Positions 1 to 7,336 of a DNA stretch of 42,464 bases are shown piece by piece. The translations under genes and the position numbers were made by a program. The stretch is from a virus. Within the stretch, counting starts at the first letter, position 1. Each line of letters begins with the position of its first letter. Where the stretch lies: positions 1 to 42,464 of the IMG/VR virus record IMGVR_UViG_3300020463_000041, one strand, 5' to 3'. The notes beneath the pieces are model-generated. The model was not told the origin of the DNA. It worked only from the letters and a program-made list of their open reading frames with translations, and ran no database searches.

Positions 1-416
1 TCTTTTGATAATCCTAGAGCAATTTTTAAACGTAATGAGGTAGAACTCTACTACAACAACTCTAAGAAATTTGAAACCACTGGTGCTGGTGTCACTGTCT
101 TTGGAACCACACAAACTCTGCAGTTAAATGTAAGCGGTGTTTCTACATTTGCTAGTAATGTAGAAGTAACTGCTCAAAAAATAATTATTAATAATACTAA
201 TTCAGAACTTCGATTTGAAAATGGATCTGGAAGTTTTTCAGGAAGTCTGAGGAGGTTAGGAACTTCTTTTGTTGTAGGTTCAGATGATGACTTAAAACTT
301 AGAGCTGCACTTAATGATGATGTAAAAATATCTGATGGTTCTTTTGATAATCCTAGAGCAATTTTTAAACGTAATGAGGTAGAACTCTACTACAACAACT
401 CTAAGAAATTTGAAAC
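1..416 (+). repeat. 77-bp perfect direct repeat, copies 339 bp apart
   Basis: Bases 1-77 recur exactly at 340-416. The spacing of 339 bp is 113 codons, so the repeat stays in frame and encodes the ELYYNNSKKFE module twice. Identity at every synonymous site suggests recent duplication or gene conversion. Confidence 0.9.
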
Positions 417-1440
417 TACACCCACCGGTGTAAACATTACAGATGATCTGAATGTCGCTGGTGTTTCTACATTTGCTGGAAATATAAACGCGAATGGAAA
501 TATTGTTGGTGATAATGCTACAAGTATTTTAGGTATCAACTCTGTTACCGCAATAACATACTTTGGTGATGGTTCACAACTGACTGGCTCTGGTGGTGGT
601 ACCCTTATTCAAGGTATCTCCATTGAAGAAGAGGGAGTTAATGTTGGCACAGCTGGGTCAATTAAGACCATTAACTTCAAAGGTGCAAAGGTAACTGCTG
701 CTTCAGTCAATGCCACTAAAGTTGATGTCACAGTTAATACTGGTCTTAATACAGCAGGAACTTCCGGTTTCAATAACCTATTTGTAACTGGTGTATCTAC
801 ATTTGCTGGAAATATTAATGCAAATGGAGATATTGTTGGTGATAACTCTACAAATATTTCAGGTATCAATTCAGTAACTGCTACCAGTTACTTCGGTAAT
901 GGTGTAAATCTAACCGGTATTGTTACTTCGCTAGTAGCAGGGGCCAATATTTCGATAAGTGGTGCTACCGGCCAAGTCACTATCGCTGGTCTTGCCAATA
1001 CTGCTAATGTTACAGCCAACACCTTGACTGTATCAGGATTCTCTACATTAGCGAGTGCATCTTTTAGTGGTAATGTAACTATCGGCGGAACACTTACTTA
1101 TGAAGATGTCACCAATATTGATTCTGTTGGTCTGATTACTGCAAGAGCTGGAATCAGAATTGGAACAGGTGGTACAGTCGGACCTGTAGGATCTGGTATT
1201 GTCACATACTTTGGTGATGGTTCGCAACTAAGCGGAGTTCAGGGTGGTAAATGGGAAGAAACTGATGTAGGTATCAATACATCTTCAAATGTTGGTATCG
1301 GTACCACAAATCCTGTTCACAAACTAGAAGTTGTTGGTGATACTAATTTAACAGGTAGCCTAAACGTAATAGGTATTACTACCATTAATGGAAATAGCGT
1401 TCCATCCATTGGAATGGTAATTGCCCTCAGTGGCTTCTGA
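1..1440 (+). CDS. Tail-fibre-like protein, 5' end outside window
   Basis: The frame is open from base 1 to the TGA at 1438-1440 (479 residues visible), so the start lies upstream of the window. The protein is repetitive: an ELYYNNSKKFE module occurs at about residues 15-25 and again 113 residues later. A STFAGNI-IVGDN module is repeated 110 residues apart, and YFGDGSQL-type motifs recur. Near residue 353 comes the array-wide cassette SGNVTIGGTLTYEDV, then GIGTTNPVHKLEV. Such proteins are common in T4-like cyanophages as tail-fibre or adhesin shafts; that role is inferred from family resemblance. The next gene follows after a late-promoter gap. Confidence 0.88.
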   Translation, partial: SFDNPRAIFKRNEVELYYNNSKKFETTGAGVTVFGTTQTLQLNVSGVSTFASNVEVTAQKIIINNTNSELRFENGSGSFSGSLRRLGTSFVVGSDDDLKLRAALNDDVKISDGSFDNPRAIFKRNEVELYYNNSKKFETTPTGVNITDDLNVAGVSTFAGNINANGNIVGDNATSILGINSVTAITYFGDGSQLTGSGGGTLIQGISIEEEGVNVGTAGSIKTINFKGAKVTAASVNATKVDVTVNTGLNTAGTSGFNNLFVTGVSTFAGNINANGDIVGDNSTNISGINSVTATSYFGNGVNLTGIVTSLVAGANISISGATGQVTIAGLANTANVTANTLTVSGFSTLASASFSGNVTIGGTLTYEDVTNIDSVGLITARAGIRIGTGGTVGPVGSGIVTYFGDGSQLSGVQGGKWEETDVGINTSSNVGIGTTNPVHKLEVVGDTNLTGSLNVIGITTINGNSVPSIGMVIALSGF

Positions 1441-1455
1441 TAAATAACTAAAAAG
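1439..1455 (+). promoter_or_regulatory. Late-type promoter (TAAATA)
   Basis: GATAAATAACTAAAAAG follows and overlaps the TGA stop of the upstream fibre gene. TAAATA (1441-1446) matches the T4 late promoter core TATAAATA. It lies 20 bp before the next ATG. Confidence 0.75.
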
Positions 1456-1465
1456 TACTAATACA

Positions 1466-1993
1466 ATGGCGGAGTCATTTACAAATCAACTGACAAGGGC
1501 TGCGGGTATTGTAACCTCAAGTAATAGTGGTTCTATTGGTGTTACCACCTCCCTTATTACGGGAGTATCAACTGCTGGGGTTTCAGTTGGCGATATGGTA
1601 AAAACAACATTCTTTAGGGGTGGGTCAAAAGTTTCTGTGATTGGGGCAGGTCAAGTAAATCTTGATAAGACATCAACCAATACTACTGCAAAGACTGGTC
1701 AAACTGTTACATTCATGGGTAAAAACACAGCATTTACCGCCACAACTAAATCTATTCTAGTTGGCGGTACTTTTGCAAATCTAACCAATAATACTATTCA
1801 CATCAATGTAGAAGTTGGAATCGGAAATACTTTCGCCAACATCGCTAACAATATTCCTATTCCTCAAGGGAGTTCGTTTGTTGTAAGTGATGCTGGTAAA
1901 ACTATCTTAAGACCCAATGAAGTAATTAATTTGTATTGTGATACAGCTACAGCAGTAGATTCTAGTTTGAGTATTCTTAGTGGAGTTCAATAA
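1466..1993 (+). CDS. Putative virion structural protein
   Basis: A 175-residue protein starting MAESFTNQLTRAAG. It is rich in Thr, Val, Ser and Asn and has no membrane segment or enzymatic motif, which fits a beta-structured virion component. I recognise the general type from cyanophage structural regions but cannot name it. ATG 1466 lies just behind a late promoter, and the stop TAA shares its last base with the ATG of the next gene (TAATG), implying translational coupling. Confidence 0.85.
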   Translation: MAESFTNQLTRAAGIVTSSNSGSIGVTTSLITGVSTAGVSVGDMVKTTFFRGGSKVSVIGAGQVNLDKTSTNTTAKTGQTVTFMGKNTAFTATTKSILVGGTFANLTNNTIHINVEVGIGNTFANIANNIPIPQGSSFVVSDAGKTILRPNEVINLYCDTATAVDSSLSILSGVQ

Positions 1994-2640
1994 TGGGTCT
2001 TGGTAATAACGGATATATTGGAAGATCTCCTGGAGATTCTTCTGTAATTGTAAGAAGACAGGTATATCAACCAACCGGTGTTCAAACTTCATTTACATTT
2101 GAATCTGGTTATGACAACAATTTCTTTGATGTCTTTATTAACGGCGCAAAGCAGATTAAGTCCATTGACTTTACTGCGGTAGATAATACGACATTCTCTT
2201 TAACAACACCAGCACAAAATGGTGATGTAATTGAAGCGGTGGCATACAAAGCTTTTAATGCCACAAATAGTGGTGTCGGTATTCAATCTGCCGGAGTACG
2301 GATTGGAGAACCTTCAACTCTAAATTTTATTGGTGTAGGAAATACATTTAAAGTTAGGGATGCTGGTGAGGTAATTGATATCTCCATCCAAGGTGGAGGA
2401 GGAGGTGGTGGTGTTGGAACTGCCATTAATTATGAAAACGGAGATTCAAGCCCATTTAGTTACATCAATGCAACAGCATATGTAAATCAGGATATTGTTT
2501 TAGATACAACCACTGCTGGTGCAGATAACTCTTACGTTGTTGTTCAGGAACCACGATTAGTTGTTTCAGTTGGTGCTGCTGTTACGGTGGGACTTGGAAA
2601 AACCATGGTAACTGATCTATATCAACTTGGTGATCTCTAA
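1993..2640 (+). CDS. Tail-fibre-associated structural protein with FxxxDF module
   Basis: A 215-residue protein whose start overlaps the preceding stop by one base. Residues about 35-90 contain a module (FDVFINGAKQ, IDFTA, GDVIEAVAY) often found in phage fibre and baseplate proteins; the same fold signature recurs in the 11257-11697 product. A glycine run encoded at 2394-2414 forms a flexible linker before the C-terminal part. Function beyond structure is unknown. Confidence 0.85.
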   Translation: MGLGNNGYIGRSPGDSSVIVRRQVYQPTGVQTSFTFESGYDNNFFDVFINGAKQIKSIDFTAVDNTTFSLTTPAQNGDVIEAVAYKAFNATNSGVGIQSAGVRIGEPSTLNFIGVGNTFKVRDAGEVIDISIQGGGGGGGVGTAINYENGDSSPFSYINATAYVNQDIVLDTTTAGADNSYVVVQEPRLVVSVGAAVTVGLGKTMVTDLYQLGDL

Positions 2641-2660
2641 TAAATACAACTAAAAGATAT
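2641..2660 (+). promoter_or_regulatory. Late-type promoter (TAAATA)
   Basis: TAAATA at 2641-2646 directly follows the TAA stop, with an A-rich downstream stretch (ACTAAAAG), 20 bp before the ATG at 2666. Confidence 0.65.
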
Positions 2661-2665
2661 AAGTA

Positions 2666-3745
2666 ATGTCGGCAATTAATGTAAATTCAATTACAGGAAG
2701 GACCGGAACTCATGGTCCTGTGCTGACTGGTGTAACCACGGTAACTGGTGGCACTCTTAACACCGCAGCTTTAAATGTTACTGGTGCAGCTTCATTTTCC
2801 GGTAACGTATCGATTGCTGGCACATTAAGCTATGAAGATGTAACTGACATTGATTCAGTTGGTATTATAACCGCTCGAAGTGGTATTCATTTAGACGATA
2901 GTATTGTTCATCTAGGAGATACTAATACCAAGATAAGATTCCCTGCTGCTGATACTATTACTGCAGAAACTGCTGGTAGTGAAAGACTTCGTGTAACTTC
3001 TGCTGGTCTGGTTGGTATTGGAACTAATAATCCAGTAAGAAAGTTAGACGTAGATGGGACATCAAGATTTACTGATTACATTTATGGAAATTCAACAACT
3101 AACAAGATATATGTTAACGATGATTTAGCACTATCTGCGACTAAAAAATTATACTTTGATACGGGCAGTAACACCTATATTCATGAAGCAGCTGCTGATC
3201 AACTTGCGATAGTAACGGGCGGAACAGAAAGACTTCGTATAACTTCTGGTGGTGAAATTGGTATTGGTAATAATGGATCTTTTGGAATCTTTACAGGTGC
3301 AAATGACAGAAATCTGCTGTTAGGCACTGGCAGTGGTAGTAATGGCATCCAGTTGCATTGTTCAACAACAGGATATGGTGGTATTTACTTTGGTGATAGC
3401 AGTAGTGGCAATGCCAGATATTCTGGATATATAGAATACAAAAATAATGAAAACTTCTTCAGAATTGCCACTTCAGAAACAGAAAGACTTCGTATAACTT
3501 CTGGTGGTGATGTTAATAATTTGGGTAATGTCGGTGTACAAACAACTTATCCAACATCCTCCACACTTGTAGGTGCTGCTAGTTCTTTAATCGGCCTATA
3601 TATTGGTGATGGACACATGCTATTCAGTGATAACTTATCACGTTCGGGTGGATATTATATTCCCAATGGACTGAATGCTCTTAATGCAGGTCCCGTCACT
3701 CTTGGTTCAACAATGACACTTGATGGTGTTTGGGTAATCGTATAG
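2666..3745 (+). CDS. Tail-fibre-like protein with array cassette
   Basis: A 359-residue protein beginning MSAINVNSITGRTG. Residues about 45-123 hold the complete shared cassette (SFSGNVSIAGTLSYEDV, DDSIVHLGDTNTKIRF, ERLRVTSAGLVGIG). ERLRITSGG units recur near residues 190 and 275, so the shaft is a chain of short repeats. The C-terminal 75 residues are unlike the other fibres here and presumably form the tip. The stop TAG lies within the ribosome-binding site of the next gene (TATAGGAGG). The adhesin role is inferred. Confidence 0.88.
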   Translation: MSAINVNSITGRTGTHGPVLTGVTTVTGGTLNTAALNVTGAASFSGNVSIAGTLSYEDVTDIDSVGIITARSGIHLDDSIVHLGDTNTKIRFPAADTITAETAGSERLRVTSAGLVGIGTNNPVRKLDVDGTSRFTDYIYGNSTTNKIYVNDDLALSATKKLYFDTGSNTYIHEAAADQLAIVTGGTERLRITSGGEIGIGNNGSFGIFTGANDRNLLLGTGSGSNGIQLHCSTTGYGGIYFGDSSSGNARYSGYIEYKNNENFFRIATSETERLRITSGGDVNNLGNVGVQTTYPTSSTLVGAASSLIGLYIGDGHMLFSDNLSRSGGYYIPNGLNALNAGPVTLGSTMTLDGVWVIV

Positions 3746-3753
3746 GAGGTATT

Positions 3754-4245
3754 ATGGGAACTCTCAATGTAGCAAACGCAAGTTTTACAACCGCTAAAAT
3801 AGGTAATCTTACACATACTGATGGTGTAACAAAACATACAGATGTTACTTATGATACGAAGGTGGGAGCTACTCTTTTAACGGGTATTACCTGGCACACT
3901 GACAAAAATTCCACTACTCAGACTATTGCAAATCTTTCAGGATATGTTGATTCTAATACTTATGCCGTTGATATAACTCATTATTATTCTCATAACGGAT
4001 CTACAAATCACGGATACTTAGCTGGTTATTTGTTCCAGCAAGGTAAAGTATATAATCAAGACGGTTCGTGGTTTAATCACTATCATTATGATTGGTATTA
4101 TAATGTCATGACAGAACAGCATACAGTTATGTGGGATCCAGCAGGAAATACAAATTTACAAATATACGTATCAACTGCACATAATAGTAGTACTAGTAAT
4201 ACACATGGTTTTTATCTTGCAGGCGTTCATAAAAAAACAGCATAA
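3754..4245 (+). CDS. Putative fibre-tip or adhesin protein, His/Tyr-rich
   Basis: A 163-residue protein starting MGTLNVANASFTTAKIG. I chose ATG 3754 because a perfect AGGAGG (3744-3749) lies at the right spacing; an in-frame TTG at 3730 has no such signal. The middle is rich in His and Tyr (DITHYYSHN, WFNHYHYDWYYN), unusual for this array and suggestive of a metal- or sugar-binding surface, though that is speculation. Only two bases separate it from the next ATG. Confidence 0.82.
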   Translation: MGTLNVANASFTTAKIGNLTHTDGVTKHTDVTYDTKVGATLLTGITWHTDKNSTTQTIANLSGYVDSNTYAVDITHYYSHNGSTNHGYLAGYLFQQGKVYNQDGSWFNHYHYDWYYNVMTEQHTVMWDPAGNTNLQIYVSTAHNSSTSNTHGFYLAGVHKKTA

Positions 4246-4247
4246 TT

Positions 4248-4640
4248 ATGATTAACACAACAACAGATTTTATAATTCCAGCAGCATATGCTCTTACGGG
4301 AAATCTTTCGGGCGCTCTTGTTATCCGTGGAGATATTTCTTATGAAAATATTGAATGGAATACTGGTATAGTAACTACTACATTACCAACAAAACAAGAG
4401 GTTCTTAATAAAGCACAAGAACTTTATGATGGTGAAGCAAGTAATAAATTGAGAATTCATCGCGATAGATTGATGTCTAATTGTGATTGGACTCAAGGTG
4501 CTGATAGTCCATTATCAGATTCAAAGAAAACTGAATGGGCAACTTATCGTCAAGCATTAAGAGATCTACCAGCAAATTCTTCACCAACGCTAGATGGACC
4601 ATTCATTAAAGATGTTGTCTGGCCAACAGAACCATCATAA
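4248..4640 (+). CDS. Tail assembly chaperone-like protein (Phage_TAC type), copy 1
   Basis: A 130-residue protein. The C-terminal half carries the family pattern RIHRDRLMSNCDWTQ, then a TYRQALRDLP motif, as in phage tail assembly chaperone proteins that accompany fibre genes. It ends in WPTEPS, exactly like its neighbour at 4664-5029, so the two are paralogues that have diverged at the N-terminus. In related phages such proteins help fold or assemble fibres; here the partner is probably one of the adjacent fibres. Confidence 0.85.
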   Translation: MINTTTDFIIPAAYALTGNLSGALVIRGDISYENIEWNTGIVTTTLPTKQEVLNKAQELYDGEASNKLRIHRDRLMSNCDWTQGADSPLSDSKKTEWATYRQALRDLPANSSPTLDGPFIKDVVWPTEPS

Positions 4641-4650
4641 ATAATACTAA
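4635..4650 (+). promoter_or_regulatory. Late-type promoter (CATAAATA)
   Basis: TAAATA at 4638-4643 includes the TAA stop of the upstream gene. It lies 20 bp before ATG 4664. The downstream part (ATACTAAC) is a weaker match to the array consensus. Confidence 0.55.
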
Positions 4651-4663
4651 CATTCCTCCAATT

Positions 4664-5029
4664 ATGAAATACGATATCCCGGCAGCATTACAATTACTTA
4701 CACCAGGAGCCGAATGGGTGCTTCGTGGCAGTGAGTATTCTGGTTTGGAGTGGCTTAAAGGAAACGGTCACGATAAACCAACTGAAGACGAATTGAATAC
4801 AAAGATTGCTGAACTTGATGGTGTAGAAGCAATGAAACTTCTACGTGAAGAAAGAGATCGTAGAATTGCAAAGACTGATTGGAGAGCTTCATCAGATTTG
4901 ACAATTTCGGATGCATGGAAAACTTATCGTCAGGCATTAAGAGATCTTCCTGCATCTGCAACTCCGACTCTTGATTCTGCTTATAATTTGGATCTGACTT
5001 CTGTAACCTGGCCCACGGAACCTTCTTGA
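4664..5029 (+). CDS. Tail assembly chaperone-like protein (Phage_TAC type), copy 2
   Basis: A 121-residue paralogue of the preceding gene. It has LREERDRRIAKTDWRASSD and TYRQALRDLP, and the same WPTEPS ending. The first 50 residues differ, matching the idea that the N-terminal part recognises a specific fibre while the C-terminal part is generic. The next gene starts two bases after the stop. Confidence 0.85.
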   Translation: MKYDIPAALQLLTPGAEWVLRGSEYSGLEWLKGNGHDKPTEDELNTKIAELDGVEAMKLLREERDRRIAKTDWRASSDLTISDAWKTYRQALRDLPASATPTLDSAYNLDLTSVTWPTEPS

Positions 5030-5030
5030 T

Positions 5031-5516
5031 ATGGCATCTGAATTAAGAGTAGACAGAATAATTCCTGTTGATGGAGTGCCATCTGGTGGTGGAGGAGGAA
5101 TTATTCAGATGAAGCATTCTGTTGTTGAAACACAAGTTGTTGTCAATACTAATACATGGACAAGCACTGGAAATAGTGTGACAATAACACCAAAAAGTGC
5201 ATCAAATTATTTTTACGTATTTTTTGAGGGTCAGTTCACCATGGACGTTAATGGTGCGCAGGGTTTTGGATATAATATTTACAAAGATGGTTCTGCTGTA
5301 ACAACTAGTACAAATGATGGTGGAAATCCTTATGATAAGTATAAAGACGAAACAAGGATTTATACTAGAAAATGTAAAATGTATTTTGCACAATGTGGTA
5401 CAACAAGTGCTGTGACATTTGATGTTAGATTTAGACCGTATAACGCTCAAAATACTATTTCCTGTTATTCAGGCGAAACACAACAAAATCTGATTGTAAT
5501 GGAGGTGTCAGGATAA
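5031..5516 (+). CDS. Small fibre/adhesin protein, MASELRVDRI family
   Basis: A 161-residue protein with an N-terminal ELRVDRIIPVDGVPSGGGGGIIQ segment followed by a beta-rich domain ending LIVMEVSG. It is a clear paralogue of the next gene, which has ELRTNRIVPKDGLPAGAFGGIIQ and ends ITVMELSG. This N-terminal peptide is common in marine phage fibre proteins and probably attaches the domain to the tail. The stop overlaps the next ATG by one base. Confidence 0.85.
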   Translation: MASELRVDRIIPVDGVPSGGGGGIIQMKHSVVETQVVVNTNTWTSTGNSVTITPKSASNYFYVFFEGQFTMDVNGAQGFGYNIYKDGSAVTTSTNDGGNPYDKYKDETRIYTRKCKMYFAQCGTTSAVTFDVRFRPYNAQNTISCYSGETQQNLIVMEVSG

Positions 5517-6046
5517 TGTCAGAATTAAGAACAAATCGGATTGTCCCTAAAGACGGACTACCTGCTGGTGCTTTTGGTGGTATTATACAGGTAAAACAAA
5601 GTGTATTAACAACATCTGCTGCGATTGCAACAGGACATAATTTTACGGATTCAGGTCTTGCTGTTACAATTACTCCAACAAGATCGGATAGTCGAATTTT
5701 AGTAATGAGTGACATTACTACTGGAATATCTAATAGTTATGGAGGTTGTCTTCGATTAATAAGAGGTTCAACACACATTTACAAAGGAGATACTGCTGGA
5801 AATAGACCGATAGTCACAAAATGGTTTTGTGACTACAAGAATGCTACTGACACTTATTCAACATATTTTCCACACTTCCAATTTATTGATAATCCTTCCA
5901 CTACAAGTGCGGTTACATATAAAATACAATTAGCTGGTTACTCAAGCACTATTGTGTATGTAAATCGAAGTCATGCTCATCAAAATTATACAGAATATGA
6001 TGGATCTCAAGCATCATCTATCACAGTAATGGAATTATCAGGATAA
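5516..6046 (+). CDS. Small fibre/adhesin protein, paralogue of previous gene
   Basis: A 176-residue protein sharing the attachment peptide and overall plan of the preceding protein. The central domain has diverged (CLRLIRGSTHIYKGD, TTSAVTYKIQLAGY), consistent with tandem duplication followed by change in the exposed domain. It ends inside a late promoter (GGATAAATAA). Confidence 0.85.
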   Translation: MSELRTNRIVPKDGLPAGAFGGIIQVKQSVLTTSAAIATGHNFTDSGLAVTITPTRSDSRILVMSDITTGISNSYGGCLRLIRGSTHIYKGDTAGNRPIVTKWFCDYKNATDTYSTYFPHFQFIDNPSTTSAVTYKIQLAGYSSTIVYVNRSHAHQNYTEYDGSQASSITVMELSG

Positions 6047-6058
6047 ATAACTAAAAAG
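6042..6058 (+). promoter_or_regulatory. Late-type promoter (TAAATA)
   Basis: GATAAATAACTAAAAAG, with the upstream TAA stop embedded in TAAATA (6044-6049); 8 bp before ATG 6066. Confidence 0.75.
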
Positions 6059-6065
6059 TATCGGT

Positions 6066-7325
6066 ATGTCGAAGATACAAGTAAATGAGATAGTCAATCA
6101 CTTTGACAACGGTGCTCCTGATTGCCCCAAAGGTTTTACTGTATCTTCTGGTATTTCAACATTTACCGGTGCAATTGATGCAAATGGTAGTTTAGATGTT
6201 GATGGTCATACAAATTTAGATAACGTTAATATATCTGGTGTTGTTACTGCTACTAGTTTTGTTGGAAATGTAACAGGAAACGTTATTGGAAACGTTACTG
6301 GTAATGTTACTGGAAATGCTGATTCAGCGACTACGGCAACCACGGCAACCACAGCAACTAACGCACAAGGTCTTACTGGTTCTCCAAGTATTTCTGTTGC
6401 AAGTCTTGTCGCAACTGGTAATGTAACTATTGGTGGAACACTTACATACGATGATGTAACTAATATTGATTCAGTAGGTGTTATAACAGCAAAATCTGGT
6501 ATTCATGTAACTAGTGGTTCGGTTGGTATCGGAACTGATGCACCTGAGAGTTCTATTAAACTTGATGTAAGAGGTGCTGTAATAGGTAACAGTTTTGGTA
6601 GCAGTCTTTTAGTAACACCCTCAAATGCCCTTACACCTTCTTGGAAAGCTGTATCTTCAGGTGGTGATCCAAGTTCTGTTCCATCTGGATTGACTTCAGT
6701 TTCTTCTAATGCTGTACTGAGTCAAGGAACTTCTGAGCAAATATTTTTAGACTTGGGGTCTTCAGTAACAACAGTTACTTTTGATTTTAATGCTGTATTA
6801 GATACTAATTTCTATTATCCTGGATGGAAAGTATCAAATGATGGTTCAAGTTGGACTAATAAGGGTGCAATAAACACAGATGGTAATGGTGTAATCACCA
6901 TAACAAATGGTAGTGCATTTAGATATGTCACATTACGTAGTTTGACGAACTATAATAGTGGTACTATTGCCACCGTTGAGAGCACTACTACTTCTGCTGC
7001 AGCAGCTCAACCAGATACAAACACAAAGATAAACTTCCCCACTTCTGATACAGTTGCGGTTGAAACAGGTGGTACAGAAAGACTTCGTATAACTTCTGCT
7101 GGTTCGGTTGGAATCTCATCAGCAACACCAAAAACAGATGTTGATATCTCACAGAAGACAGGTGCTGTAGCACTACCACAAGGAACCACGGCACAAAGAC
7201 CGTCTGGTTCGGCACCATACATAAGGAAGAATACCACCAATAATGCCTTGGAGTATTTTGATGGGACATCATGGGTAGAGATAATCACGGATTATTTCCC
7301 CACTGGTTCTACTATTTTAGGTTGA
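6066..7325 (+). CDS. Tail-fibre-like protein with short tandem repeats
   Basis: A 419-residue protein starting MSKIQVNEIVNHFDNGAPD. Residues about 66-80 are a GNVTGNVIGNVTGNVTGN repeat, followed by a TATTATTATN repeat. The array cassette follows (GNVTIGGTLTYDDV) and an ERLRITSAGSVGI unit lies near residue 338. A discoidin-like stretch (DLGSSVTTVTFDF, WKVSNDGSSW, FRYVTLRS) at about residues 225-300 may bind carbohydrate. The C-terminus (LPQGTTAQRP, YFDGTSWVEI) is a motif common at phage fibre tips. Confidence 0.88.
   Translation: MSKIQVNEIVNHFDNGAPDCPKGFTVSSGISTFTGAIDANGSLDVDGHTNLDNVNISGVVTATSFVGNVTGNVIGNVTGNVTGNADSATTATTATTATNAQGLTGSPSISVASLVATGNVTIGGTLTYDDVTNIDSVGVITAKSGIHVTSGSVGIGTDAPESSIKLDVRGAVIGNSFGSSLLVTPSNALTPSWKAVSSGGDPSSVPSGLTSVSSNAVLSQGTSEQIFLDLGSSVTTVTFDFNAVLDTNFYYPGWKVSNDGSSWTNKGAINTDGNGVITITNGSAFRYVTLRSLTNYNSGTIATVESTTTSAAAAQPDTNTKINFPTSDTVAVETGGTERLRITSAGSVGISSATPKTDVDISQKTGAVALPQGTTAQRPSGSAPYIRKNTTNNALEYFDGTSWVEIITDYFPTGSTILG
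6261..6363 (+). repeat. In-gene tandem repeats (12-bp GNVT and 9-bp TAT units)
   Basis: Units encoding GNVT or GNVI repeat from about 6261 to 6318. ACGGCAACC-type units then repeat to about 6362. Both keep frame, so slippage would change shaft length without breaking the gene. Confidence 0.75.
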
Positions 7326-7336
7326 GGTAAGAAATA

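Noticed and set aside
3730-3753. Upstream TTG start for the 3754 gene
   Set aside because: A perfect AGGAGG lies between it and ATG 3754, which therefore fits as the real start.
6261-6363. Short repeats as a CRISPR array
   Set aside because: Repeat units are 9-12 bp, in frame and without spacers; they encode GNVT and TAT repeats of a fibre shaft.
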